A stretch of 64,000 nt of DNA, taken from positions 186,001 to 250,000 of the forward strand of contig NZ_KQ948154.1 of NCBI RefSeq assembly GCF_001513955.1, in the 5' to 3' direction. Origin of the DNA: Streptomyces pseudovenezuelae (GTDB taxonomy: Bacteria > Actinomycetota > Actinomycetes > Streptomycetales > Streptomycetaceae). The notes below the pieces were generated by a model. The model saw only the letters and a list, made by a program, of their open reading frames with translations, had not been told where the DNA came from and did not search any database. Shown here in pieces: positions 43,541 through 52,800 of the stretch; position 1 is the first letter of the stretch; each line of letters begins with the position of its first letter. The position numbers were made by a program, and so were the translations under genes.

Positions 43541-44122
43541 GTGGCAACACCCCCAGGTGGTTCATCTGGCAATTGGTCGTACGGCCCTGGCCAGGGTCAG
43601 AACGACGGTTCCCAGAACCCGAACCGCTACAACTTCCCCTCCGCACCGAGCCATCGGCGCCAGCAGCCGTACGCGCCCCAGGGCCCCGGCCCGTCGCCGT
43701 ACGACCAGCCGGCGGCCCCGCGCATCCAGCCCGTGCAGCCGCAGCGACGCTCCTCTGAGCCTTCCCCCGCGGGAGGCGCCAGCAACCCCCTGGTGCGCCC
43801 GTACGCCATGACCGGCGGCCGTACCAGGCCGCGGTACCAGCTCGCCATCGAGGCGCTGGTGCACACCACCGCGCAGCCGCACCAGATGCAGGGCCAGTTG
43901 CCCGAGCATCAGCGGATCTGCAACCTCTGCCGGGAAATCAAGTCGGTGGCGGAAATCTCCGCGCTCCTGACGATCCCTCTCGGCGTGGCCAGGATCCTCG
44001 TCGCCGACTTGGCGGAGGCGGGCCTGGTCGCCATCCATCAGCCCGGCGGCGACGAGAACGCCGGCGGCCAGCCAGACGTGACACTGCTCGAAAGGGTGCT
44101 CAGTGGACTTCGCAAGCTCTAG
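43541..44122 (+). CDS. cvnC2: Conservon DUF742 protein CvnC (second operon)
   Basis: 193-aa DUF742 protein. The C-terminal 125 residues match cvnC1 closely (PLVRPYAMTGGRTRPRYQLAIEAL; EHQRICNLCREIKSVAEISALL), but it has an extra ~65-residue Pro/Gln/Tyr-rich N-terminal extension (NPNRYNFPSAPSHRRQQPY). The GTG at 43541-43543 after GGAGGAGAG is the start; an earlier in-frame codon lies before that site. Overlaps the cvnD2 start by 20 bases, as in the first operon. Confidence 0.93.
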   Translation: MATPPGGSSGNWSYGPGQGQNDGSQNPNRYNFPSAPSHRRQQPYAPQGPGPSPYDQPAAPRIQPVQPQRRSSEPSPAGGASNPLVRPYAMTGGRTRPRYQLAIEALVHTTAQPHQMQGQLPEHQRICNLCREIKSVAEISALLTIPLGVARILVADLAEAGLVAIHQPGGDENAGGQPDVTLLERVLSGLRKL

Positions 44123-44684
44123 CGGCGGTCCTTCCCGCTCCACCACCTCGGCGAAGATCGTGGTGGCGGGTGGCTTCGGCGTGGGCAAGACCACGTTCGT
44201 CGGGGCCGTTTCGGAGATCAACCCGCTGCGCACCGAGGCCGTGATGACGTCCGCGTCGGCCGGCATCGACGACCTCACCCACACCGGGGACAAGACGACC
44301 ACCACGGTCGCCATGGACTTCGGCCGCATCACCCTGGACCAGGACCTGATCCTGTACCTCTTCGGTACACCCGGACAGGACCGCTTCTGGTTCATGTGGG
44401 ACGACCTGGTCCGCGGCGCCATCGGCGCGATCGTCCTCGTCGACACGAGGCGCCTTGCCGACTGCTTCCCGGCGGTCGACTACTTCGAGAACTCCGGGCT
44501 TCCTTTCGTGATCGCCCTGAACGGCTTCGACGGCCAGCAGCCGTACAACCCGGACGAAGTCCGGGAAGCGCTGCAGATCGGTCCTGACACGCCGATCATC
44601 ACGACGGACGCGCGGCACCGGGCCGATGCGAAGTCTGCGCTCATCACCTTGGTCGAGCACGCGTTGATGGCTCGACTGCGGTAG
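44103..44684 (+). CDS. cvnD2: Conservon Ras-like GTPase CvnD (second operon)
   Basis: 193-aa small GTPase: P-loop GGFGVGKTT at 23-31, FGTPGQDR at ~87-94, NGFD at ~140-143. Almost identical to cvnD1 apart from the first 15 residues and a few conservative changes. GTG start inside cvnC2. Followed by a dispersed repeat copy and a strong terminator. Confidence 0.95.
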   Translation: MDFASSSGGPSRSTTSAKIVVAGGFGVGKTTFVGAVSEINPLRTEAVMTSASAGIDDLTHTGDKTTTTVAMDFGRITLDQDLILYLFGTPGQDRFWFMWDDLVRGAIGAIVLVDTRRLADCFPAVDYFENSGLPFVIALNGFDGQQPYNPDEVREALQIGPDTPIITTDARHRADAKSALITLVEHALMARLR

Positions 44685-44749
44685 GTGGTTCTTGCGGCTA
44701 CTGGGCTGCCTCGGACGGTTGTGTGCCGTCTGCGGCAGCCCGGTGGCTT

Positions 44750-44771
44750 GTCGCGCAGTTCCCCGCGCCCC
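44750..44771. repeat. Dispersed 22-nt intergenic repeat, copy 4
   Basis: Exact match to 25631-25652 (core GCGCAGTTCCCCGCG followed by CCCC). It lies 3' of cvnD2 and just before the terminator at 44784-44823. Confidence 0.85.
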
Positions 44772-44783
44772 TAAAAGCAAAAA

Positions 44784-44823
44784 GCCTGAGGGCCCCCTCT
44801 CTTTCGAGAGGGGGCCCTCAGGC
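44784..44823. terminator. Bidirectional terminator between cvnD2 and accE
   Basis: A perfect 18-bp stem (44784-44801 with 44806-44823), loop TTTC. An A-run just before it (44772-44783) gives a T-rich tail for transcripts from the accE side. Confidence 0.9.
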
Positions 44824-44834
44824 GTCGTACAGGC

Positions 44835-45026
44835 TCAGTGCCAGCTGTGCGGGGCGCGGAAGCCGCCCTCGCGCTCCAGGCGGCGCCAGCCGGCCTTGGG
44901 GCGGCCTCGGTGCGCCGGGGTCTCGGAGGGCTGGGCCGCTGCGCGAGCCAGCAGGATCGCCGTGATGGCGGCGACTTCCTCGGGCTCGGCGTGGCCCTTC
45001 TCGACGCGGATGTCAGGGGTGCTCAT
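44835..45026 (-). CDS. accE: Acyl-CoA carboxylase epsilon subunit
   Basis: 63-aa protein, the small epsilon subunit that binds the alpha-beta core of actinobacterial acyl-CoA carboxylases and raises activity. The conserved IRVEKGHAEPEEVAAITAIL segment and the C-terminal KAGWRRLEREGGFRAPHSW are diagnostic. It follows accB by 57 bases in the same operon, as in S. coelicolor. ATG start with GGAG upstream. Confidence 0.95.
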   Translation of the reverse strand: MSTPDIRVEKGHAEPEEVAAITAILLARAAAQPSETPAHRGRPKAGWRRLEREGGFRAPHSWH

Positions 45027-45083
45027 AGGTCACAGTCTCCGTGAGAGAGGTTTCCGCGAGGGTGTCGCGGAGGGTCCGCGGGG

Positions 45084-46679
45084 TTACTGCGGAGGGTTGC
45101 CGTGCTTGCGGGAGGGCAGGTCGGCGTGCTTCGACTGGAGCATCGCCAGGGACCGGATGAGGACCTCGCGGGTTTCCACCGGGTCGATGACGTCGTCCAC
45201 CAGGCCACGCTCCGCCGCGTAGTACGGGTGCATGAGCTCGGACTTGTACTCCTTGACCATGCGGGCCCGCATGGCCTCGGGGTCCTCGGCCTCGGCGATC
45301 TGGCGCCGGAAGATGACGCCTGCGGCACCTTCGGCACCCATCACCGCGATCTCGTTCGTCGGCCAGGCGTAGGTGAGGTCGGCGCCGATGGACTGGCTGT
45401 CCATGACGATGTAGGCCCCTCCGTACGCCTTGCGCAGGATCAGGGAGATCCGGGGCACGGTGGCGTTGCAGTAGGCGTACAGCAGCTTGGCGCCGTGGCG
45501 GATGATTCCGCCGTGCTCCTGGTCGACACCCGGAAGGAACCCGGGGACGTCCAGGAAAGTGACGATCGGGATGTTAAAAGCGTCACACATCTGGACAAAG
45601 CGCGCAGCTTTTTCCGATGCCTCGATGTCCAGGACGCCGGCGAGCGTCGAGGGCTGGTTGGCCACGATGCCGACGACCTGGCCGTCGAGCCGCGCCAGCG
45701 CGCAGATGATGTTGCGGGCCCAGCGCTCGTGGACCTCGAGGTAGTCGCCGTCGTCGACGATCTCCTCGATGACCTTGGTCATGTCGTACGGCCGGTTGCC
45801 GTCCGCCGGCACCAGGTCCAGGAGCACCTCGCCGCGCCGGTCGGCCGTGTCGGAGGACTCCACCCGCGGCGGGTTCTCCCGGTTGTTCTGGGGGAGCATC
45901 GACAGCAGGTAGCGCACCTCGGCGAGGCACGTCTCCTCGTCGTCGTAGGCGAAGTGGCAGACGCCCGACGTCTCGGCGTGCACGTCCGCGCCGCCGAGGC
46001 CGTTCTGGGTGATCTCCTCGCCGGTGACCGCCTTCACGACGTCCGGACCGGTGATGAACATCTGCGAGGTCTCGCGGACCATGAACACGAAGTCGGTCAG
46101 GGCGGGGCTGTAGGCCGCGCCGCCGGCACACGGGCCGAGCATCACCGAGATCTGCGGGATGACGCCCGAGGCCCTGGTGTTGCGCTGGAAGATGCCGCCG
46201 TAGCCCGCGAGGGCACTCACACCCTCCTGGATACGGGCGCCCGCGCCGTCGTTCAGCGACACCAGGGGCGCCCCGGCCGCGATGGCCATGTCCATGATCT
46301 TGTGGATCTTCGTGGCGTGGGCCTCGCCCAGCGCGCCGCCGAAGATGCGGAAGTCGTGGGCGTAGACGAAGACCGTACGGCCCTCCACCGTGCCCCAGCC
46401 GGTGATGACACCGTCGGTGTACGGCTTCTTGGCCTCCAGGCCGAAGCCCGTCGCCCGGTGCCGGCGCAGCTGCTCGACCTCCTGGAAGGAGCCCGCGTCC
46501 AGAAGCAGCTCGATGCGCTCCCGTGCGGTCAGCTTGCCCTTGGCGTGCTGCGCCTCGGTCGCCTTCTCGCTGGGGCCGGCCAGGGCCGCCGCACGGATCT
46601 CGTGCAGCTCGGCCACCCGTCCGCGCGCGTCCGTCGGCTCGCCCGTCGACTCACTCGGCGCCTCATCCAAAACGGTCAT
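45084..46679 (-). CDS. accB: Acyl-CoA carboxylase beta (carboxyltransferase) subunit
   Basis: 531-aa carboxyltransferase that, with a biotinylated alpha subunit (AccA2 type, not in this window) and AccE, makes malonyl-CoA and related extender units for fatty acids and polyketides. Crotonase-fold halves with GGAxGEAH, GAGARIQEGV, LGPCAGGAAYSPA and the KAYGGAYIVMDS loop. Ile424 in that loop is the position where AccB-type enzymes have Ile and propionyl-specific PccB enzymes have Asp, which points to broad acetyl-/propionyl-CoA use. ATG start. Confidence 0.95.
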   Translation of the reverse strand: MTVLDEAPSESTGEPTDARGRVAELHEIRAAALAGPSEKATEAQHAKGKLTARERIELLLDAGSFQEVEQLRRHRATGFGLEAKKPYTDGVITGWGTVEGRTVFVYAHDFRIFGGALGEAHATKIHKIMDMAIAAGAPLVSLNDGAGARIQEGVSALAGYGGIFQRNTRASGVIPQISVMLGPCAGGAAYSPALTDFVFMVRETSQMFITGPDVVKAVTGEEITQNGLGGADVHAETSGVCHFAYDDEETCLAEVRYLLSMLPQNNRENPPRVESSDTADRRGEVLLDLVPADGNRPYDMTKVIEEIVDDGDYLEVHERWARNIICALARLDGQVVGIVANQPSTLAGVLDIEASEKAARFVQMCDAFNIPIVTFLDVPGFLPGVDQEHGGIIRHGAKLLYAYCNATVPRISLILRKAYGGAYIVMDSQSIGADLTYAWPTNEIAVMGAEGAAGVIFRRQIAEAEDPEAMRARMVKEYKSELMHPYYAAERGLVDDVIDPVETREVLIRSLAMLQSKHADLPSRKHGNPPQ

Positions 46680-46830
46680 GTAGTGACCTTACGAAGACCC
46701 GCGAGGAAAGCGAGCCGTCGACTCCTCACAGTCTCCGGCCCGTTTTCCTGGTGCGACCGAACAGAACCCTGGAAGCATGCAGGCGTTCCGACTGCTCAGA
46801 GGGCCTGACGCTTGTAGGGGTCGAACAAAG

Positions 46831-49158
46831 TCAGGGCGTGAGAGCCACCTCACATCCGTGTGCGGCACATGCCGTCCCCGGAGTGACACGCAGGTGCAGC
46901 AGGCGGCCGGTGGCCCGCACCTCGACGGTGTCGTCGGCCCGCACGACCGAGCGAACGGGCCGGTTCCAGACGATCTCCAGCGGTTCGCCCGAACGGGGTG
47001 GCTCGCCGACCCAGAGGGTAGCGGTACGGCCGCTGCGCCGGACCAGCACGCTCGCCCCCGCCGACACGGTGAGCGGACCCGCGGTGCCGGCCCGCCAGAA
47101 GTTCGCGGCCGTCAGGCCCAGGCGGTCGACGCGGATCGCCTGGCACGCGCTGTCGTTGGCGACAACCGACAGCCAGTGACGGTCGGCGGCGCGGGCCGCG
47201 ACCGTGCGGCGGGAGGCGCCGGGCATCAGGACATAGGCGTACGAGGCGTCCACAGGGTCGGTGCCGTGGTCGAGCCAGAGGGTCTGCCAGCGACGGGTGC
47301 GCCGCTCCGTCGTGCCGGAGGTGTTGATGTCGGACCAGGCGCCGGTGCGGTCCTCTCGCAGGGCGCGCAGGCCCTCGGGGACGAGCCAGCCGCCGTGCCC
47401 CTCCAGATGCGCCCAGCCCGGCCCCCGTACGAAGGACTGCGTGCCGCCCTCCCCCAGGTTGCGGTTGTCGACGACCGTCTCGACCGGGACGCCGTCGGCG
47501 CAGGTGATGCCCGCGCCGAGGCAGATCACCGCGTCCGCGACGCAGAACCACGACTTGCGGGCCTGGAGGGTCGACCCGAGCCCCTTCACGTGCTGGCCGA
47601 TCGCCGCGTACTCGCCGTCGGTCGTGCCGCCGACCCAGCGGACGTCCGGCTTGGGCTCGCCCCACTCGCCGCCTGCCCGGTCGGCGAGGCGCCTGGTGGA
47701 GACTGTCGTGCCCGGGAGGCGGTACCAGTCGACGGTGGGCCAGTACCAGTCCGTGTACTGGTCGCTGCGGCCCTCGGCCCACCAGGAGAGCATTCCGGCG
47801 CCGGTGTGCCAGCCGCGCGGGTTCTCGCCGTTGCCGCATTCGTAGGCGGCGATCCGGTCGCTGGCCATGGCGATGTTCGCGACGAATCCGGGGCGGCGGT
47901 GGACGGCCCGGTCCATGGCGGCGAAGAGCGTGTGCCCGACGGGTTCGGGGGCGGCCGGGACGGGGGAGGCGGCCACCGCGTGCAGCCGGGCGAGGTCGGC
48001 AACGCCGAACTGACGTGCCGTCAGGATCGGTGTGACGGTGTCCCGTTCGATCCAGCCTTTCACCAGCCCGTGCCAGCGGGTCCGCTCCTGTTCGCTCGCC
48101 GCGTCCGCGAGGAGCGCGACGGCGGCGATGATCCCCTGGCCGTGGAAGTGGTCGCCGCGCAGGACGTGGCGCTCGTCGCTCTTGAGGTAACCGCGGCTGA
48201 TGGCACGGCCGTTGACGCTGTCCATCACGAGTCCGTCGTGGATCAGCGGGGCGTAGGCGTGCTCCACGCCGTCGAGGACGTTCTGCCGCAGCGGGTCGGT
48301 CACCTCCCACTCGGAGCCCGCGAGGAGGGCGAAGAGGCGGCCGAGTCCGTCGAGCATGACCTGGCCGTAGGTGCCGGAGTAGGCGACCCAGGTGTGCTGG
48401 ACGAAGGAGCCGTCGGCGTAGAGGCCGTCGCCCTTCGTGACGTACGGGAAGACCGCCGAGAGGGCGTCGCGGGCGAGGGCGATCCGGTCGGGGGCCCTGC
48501 CGAGGATGCCGCGCAGCGCGACGGAGCGGCACAGGTCGACCCGGTTGGCGCCGGTGGAGGTGCCGGAGTAGTCGGTGAGCATCGCGTCGGGGATGAAGTG
48601 GTCGACGGCGGCGCAGGCCGCGGCCCGCTGGGTGTCCGTGAGGTGGTCGTGGAGCGCGGCCGTGACATCCATGAGGAGGCGGGGGCTGCCGATCTGCCAC
48701 TCCCACCAGTTGCCGTAGCGGGTGGTGGCGGGGTGGTAGACGGTGGCGGAGAGGTGGTCGAGGCCGCGGAGGACGTCCGCGAGCAGGCTCTCGTCGCCGG
48801 TGGAGCCGGTGCCCTGCTGGACGTAGGCCTGGGTCATGGTCCACAGGCGGCTGTAGCTCTGGGTGATGCCGGCCGGGGGGTCGTAGGGGAATCCGGGCCA
48901 CAGGGACGTGGGCGTCGGGGCCATGGTGGCGCGGAAGCCCCGGGCGAGTGCGCCGGTCTCGGCGAGGCGGGAGGCGTAGGGCTCCGCGGCGGGGTCGTAG
49001 CCGGTGCCGAGGGCGATGTCGAGCCAGCGCCGGCGGAGGGTGTCGTAGGGATCGGCCGCGCCGGCCCGGGCGGGCGGGGTGGCGGTGGCCAGGAGCGCCG
49101 CCGCGAGTAAGACGGCTCTGCGGGTGGGTCGCAGGGGGGCTCTGCGCTGCGGGTTCAT
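46831..49158 (-). CDS. Secreted polysaccharide lyase family 8 (hyaluronate lyase-like)
   Basis: 775-aa exported enzyme cleaving uronic-acid polysaccharides (hyaluronan, chondroitin or xanthan) by beta-elimination. A Tat-like signal (PTRRAVLLAAALLATATPPARA, about residues 11-34) is followed by the alpha/alpha-toroid with the aromatic patch NWWEWQIG (150-157) and the catalytic set Asn205 (GANRVDL), His255 and Tyr264 (HTWVAYSGTY). The C-terminal half is the PL8 beta-sandwich. ATG start. Which polymer is used cannot be decided from sequence. Divergent from the YceI gene; not in an obvious sugar-uptake operon. Confidence 0.92.
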   Translation of the reverse strand: MNPQRRAPLRPTRRAVLLAAALLATATPPARAGAADPYDTLRRRWLDIALGTGYDPAAEPYASRLAETGALARGFRATMAPTPTSLWPGFPYDPPAGITQSYSRLWTMTQAYVQQGTGSTGDESLLADVLRGLDHLSATVYHPATTRYGNWWEWQIGSPRLLMDVTAALHDHLTDTQRAAACAAVDHFIPDAMLTDYSGTSTGANRVDLCRSVALRGILGRAPDRIALARDALSAVFPYVTKGDGLYADGSFVQHTWVAYSGTYGQVMLDGLGRLFALLAGSEWEVTDPLRQNVLDGVEHAYAPLIHDGLVMDSVNGRAISRGYLKSDERHVLRGDHFHGQGIIAAVALLADAASEQERTRWHGLVKGWIERDTVTPILTARQFGVADLARLHAVAASPVPAAPEPVGHTLFAAMDRAVHRRPGFVANIAMASDRIAAYECGNGENPRGWHTGAGMLSWWAEGRSDQYTDWYWPTVDWYRLPGTTVSTRRLADRAGGEWGEPKPDVRWVGGTTDGEYAAIGQHVKGLGSTLQARKSWFCVADAVICLGAGITCADGVPVETVVDNRNLGEGGTQSFVRGPGWAHLEGHGGWLVPEGLRALREDRTGAWSDINTSGTTERRTRRWQTLWLDHGTDPVDASYAYVLMPGASRRTVAARAADRHWLSVVANDSACQAIRVDRLGLTAANFWRAGTAGPLTVSAGASVLVRRSGRTATLWVGEPPRSGEPLEIVWNRPVRSVVRADDTVEVRATGRLLHLRVTPGTACAAHGCEVALTP

Positions 49159-49292
49159 AAAGGGCCGTCTACCACCGTGGGGCGATCACGCCAACACTTC
49201 GCGGATGACGTTGAAACCTGTACGGAATAGGTCTACGGTCGTTCGCGTTGAGTGGTTCAACGTTCAACATCCTCATCTGAAGGAGCTACGTC

Positions 49293-49847
49293 ATGACGAG
49301 CACCGACCTGACCGCAGTGACCGGCGACTACACGATCGACACCGCCCACTCCACGATCGGCTTCACCGTCCGGCACGCCATGGTCACCAACGTCAAGGGC
49401 AAGTTCGACGACTTCAGCGGCTCGCTGCACCTGGACGGGAGCGACCCGTCCGCGTCGACGGCCTCCATCGACGTCAAGATGGACAGCATCGACACCGGGT
49501 CCGAGGACCGTGACGGGCACCTCAAGAGCGCGGACTTCTTCAAGATCGAGGAGTTCCCGACGATGACCTTCCGCTCCACCAAGGCGGAGGCGCTCGGCGA
49601 CGAGGACTACCGGATCACCGGCGACCTGACGATCCTCGGTACCACGAAGCCGCTCACGATCGACCTCGAGTTCAACGGCTCCGCGAAGGACCCGTTCGGC
49701 AACGAGCGCGTGGGCTTCGAGGGCAAGGCCGAGATCAAGCGCTCCGAGTGGGGCCTGACCTGGAACGCGGCCCTGGAGACCGGTGGCGTGCTGATCTCCG
49801 ACAAGATCAAGCTGAACTTCGACATCTCCGCGATCAAGAACGCGTGA
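49293..49847 (+). CDS. YceI-family lipid-binding-like protein
   Basis: 184-aa YceI-fold protein, a lipocalin-like barrel that binds polyisoprenoid or other lipids in its relatives. GDYTIDTAHSTIGFTVRHAMVTNVKGKF, ASIDVKMDSIDTGSEDRDGHLKSADFF and LTWNAALETGGVLISDKI are typical. No signal peptide, so it is cytosolic unlike the E. coli protein. GAAGGAG lies eight bases before the ATG. Upstream, GTTGA-N5-TCAAC (49247-49261) followed by GTTCAAC is an operator-like palindrome; the regulator is not in the window. Confidence 0.92.
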   Translation: MTSTDLTAVTGDYTIDTAHSTIGFTVRHAMVTNVKGKFDDFSGSLHLDGSDPSASTASIDVKMDSIDTGSEDRDGHLKSADFFKIEEFPTMTFRSTKAEALGDEDYRITGDLTILGTTKPLTIDLEFNGSAKDPFGNERVGFEGKAEIKRSEWGLTWNAALETGGVLISDKIKLNFDISAIKNA

Positions 49848-49862
49848 CCCGGGCGCCGCGGC

Positions 49863-52800
49863 TCAGCAGGTGCGCCGGTACGGGACATCCGGGAGATACC
49901 TCTTCCAGACGGCCTCGGACAGTCCGGAGCCGGCGCGCTCGCAGACCTCGGTGATCAGCTGCCGCGGGTTCACGTCGTACCGCAGCAGCGGGATGTGGGC
50001 GCCGGAGGCGTAGAGGGTGCCGTCGGCGCCGAACGTGAGGGCGTGCGTCTCGTCGCCCGCAGTGGGCAGGGTGGTCCCCAGGAGCCGTTGGGACGCCAGG
50101 TCCCACAGCTGCAGACGGCCCGCCGAACCGGCGACGGCGAGGGTTCGTCCGTCCCGGGAGAAGGCGAGCGCGGTCACCGCGCCGGTGGCGTCCGTCGTCG
50201 GGTCGGACGTGGTGCCGTCGAGCACACCGAGGCGCGCCCGCGCGGTCCCGTCCCAGAGAGTGACCCGGCCCAGGACGTCTCCCACGGCCAGCCGGGAGCC
50301 GTCCGGAGCGAAGGCCGCGGTGGTGGTCAGGTCCTCGCCCAGCACCCGCGGTTCCATGCGCCCGGCGCGCAGGTCGGCGACCAGGCCCTCCTGGGTGACC
50401 AGGGCGGCCCCGTCGGACCGCAGGGCCAGGCCCACCCCCTCCGAGGCACTGGTGACGACATCGCCGGGACGGACGCTGCGCACGGTCCTCACCCGCTGGT
50501 GGCGGCCCACGTCCCACAGCTCCACGGTGGGCCGCTCCAGGGACCGGTACACCAGCAGGGTGCGGCCGTGGGTGTCGAGGGCGAGACCGTCCGCCGCGAG
50601 GGAGCCGTCGGCGGCGGCACCGATGACCACGGTGGCGCGTACGCGACGGGCCCGCAGGTCCCACACCGTGATCCGGGACCCGGCCGGCCGTGTCCTCGCC
50701 TCGGGGTGGTACGGGTTCCGGCCGATCGCCAGATACCTGCCGTCGCCGCTGAGCGCCATGAGGTCGGCGCAGAGCTGCGTGCCGGAACACGGCGGCGTCG
50801 GCGGCTCGAAGACCACCCTCGCCTCGCGGGTGTCGAGCACCTGCACGCGCCGTTCGCCGCCCGTCCCCACGGAGCGGGCCAGGACGCGGCCGTCGTCGGA
50901 GAGTTGCGCGCGGTACGCCACGGGCCGCTGCGGGCGGGTCGTCGCGGCGGCGCCGAGGGCCAGTGAGCGCACGACGGTCGTGGAGCCGCCGAGATAGCGC
51001 ACCACCCCCGCGGACCGGTCGTAGGCGACGTCCTCCCAGGTGTCGGCGACGATCCGGCGGCTCAGCACGGGCACCTGGGGACGATCCGCCCGCACCACCA
51101 CGAGCCGGTGGGGTCCGGTGCCCACCAGGAAGGTGCCGTCGCCGCCCGGCCACACCTGGGTCAGCCCGTCGCCCTTGAAGGACGGGCTCGCGCGGCCGGT
51201 GCGCAGATCCCAGCCGTGGATCCCGTCGGCGCTCGCGACGGTGAGCGTGCGGCTGTCGGGGGTGAACTCCAGGGCGTGGTCGCGGCATTGGGCGGCCCGT
51301 GCCGTCGCCGTCCACGGCGCCGAGACCTTCCGCCGGTGCGTGAGATCCCACAGCTCCAGCGCGTGGCCGCCCGTGCACAGGGCGAGCCACCGACCGTCGG
51401 GGCTGGCGGCGAGACCGTCGACTCCCCCGTCCGGTTCGGGTATCCGCAGGGCCGGGCGGCCGCCGCGCGGGTCGTAGGCGCGCACACCGCCGTCGTCCCA
51501 GTCGACGGCGACGAGGGCGCGTGCGGTGAAGGCGAACGGGGTCTGCATCGCGTCCACCCCGGGGAGCGTCCGCGTGACCCGCCCGGACCGTACGTCCCAC
51601 AGCTCGACACGGTCTTCCGCCAGCAGCGCGAGGGTGAGGCCGTCCGGGCCCACGGCGGCCGGGACACCGTCCATCAGCTTGCCGGGGCCCTTCGCGGACA
51701 GCGTGAGCCGTCGCGTGCGCAGGTCCCAGATCCGGACCCGGTCCGCCGTCACGGACACCACGGACCTGCCGTCCGCCGTCAGCCGGTGCACGTCGTTTCC
51801 CGAGCCCTCGAAACCGGCGTCCGCGCCCGGCACCGCGAACACGTCCTCGTCCCGCTGGGCCATCGCCCCGATCAGCGTCGACCGGGTCTCCGTCGTGTCG
51901 GCCAGCCGCGCGGCGGCGACGCTGAGCCGCATCGCCGTACGCGGATCGGAGAACCGCATGCCGTCCGCGACGGCGGCGACCCGACGGGCCTCGGCCTCCA
52001 CCCGGCGGCGGTCGCTGGTGCGGTTCTGCTGCCAGGCGGCGGCCCCCGCGACCAGCGCGAGCACCAGCAGCGTGGCGAGGGCGCCGACGAGTCCGCGGCG
52101 CCTGCGGCGCTCGCCCCGGTGCGCGGCGCCGCTCGCCGTCAGGAACGCCTCCTCGTGCGGGGTGAGCGTCGCCCCGGCCAGTTGTTCCCGCGCCGCGGCC
52201 AGCCGGGTGCCGCGGTACAGGGCGCCCGGGTCGCGGCCGAGGTCCTCCCAGGTGCGGGCCGCCTCGGTGAGCCGGCGGTGCACCCGCAACTGCTCGCGTT
52301 CCTCGTCGATCCAGCCGGACAGCCGGGGCCAGGCGGTGATCAGCGCCTCGTGGGCGAGGTCCACGGTGCCGTGATCGAGGGTCACCAGCCGGGCACGTGC
52401 GAGGCGGTCCAGGACGAGGGAGACGTCGGCGGCGGGTGTCGGGCCGGCCGCCGGACCGGTGAAGTCGAGTTCGGCGCGGTCGACCGGCCGGCGGGTGTCC
52501 TGGGAGCCCTCGCCCGGCGTGATGAGCCGCAGCAGGACGAGGCGGGCGAGGTCCGCGTGTTCGGGGGACAGGTCCGCCCAGACCTTCTCGGCGCTCTGGG
52601 CGATGGCCCCGTGGACGCCGCCCGCGGCCTCGTACGCCTCCTCGGTGAGGGCCCGGCCGCGGCGGCGGCGCCAGGTCTCGCGCAGGACGTGCGAGAGCAG
52701 CGGGAGTGCGCCGGGCTCGTCGGCGATCTCGTCGACCAGGCGGGCGGTCAGGGTCCGTTCGACGATGTGTCCGGCGCTCTGGGCGGGCCTGACGATCACC

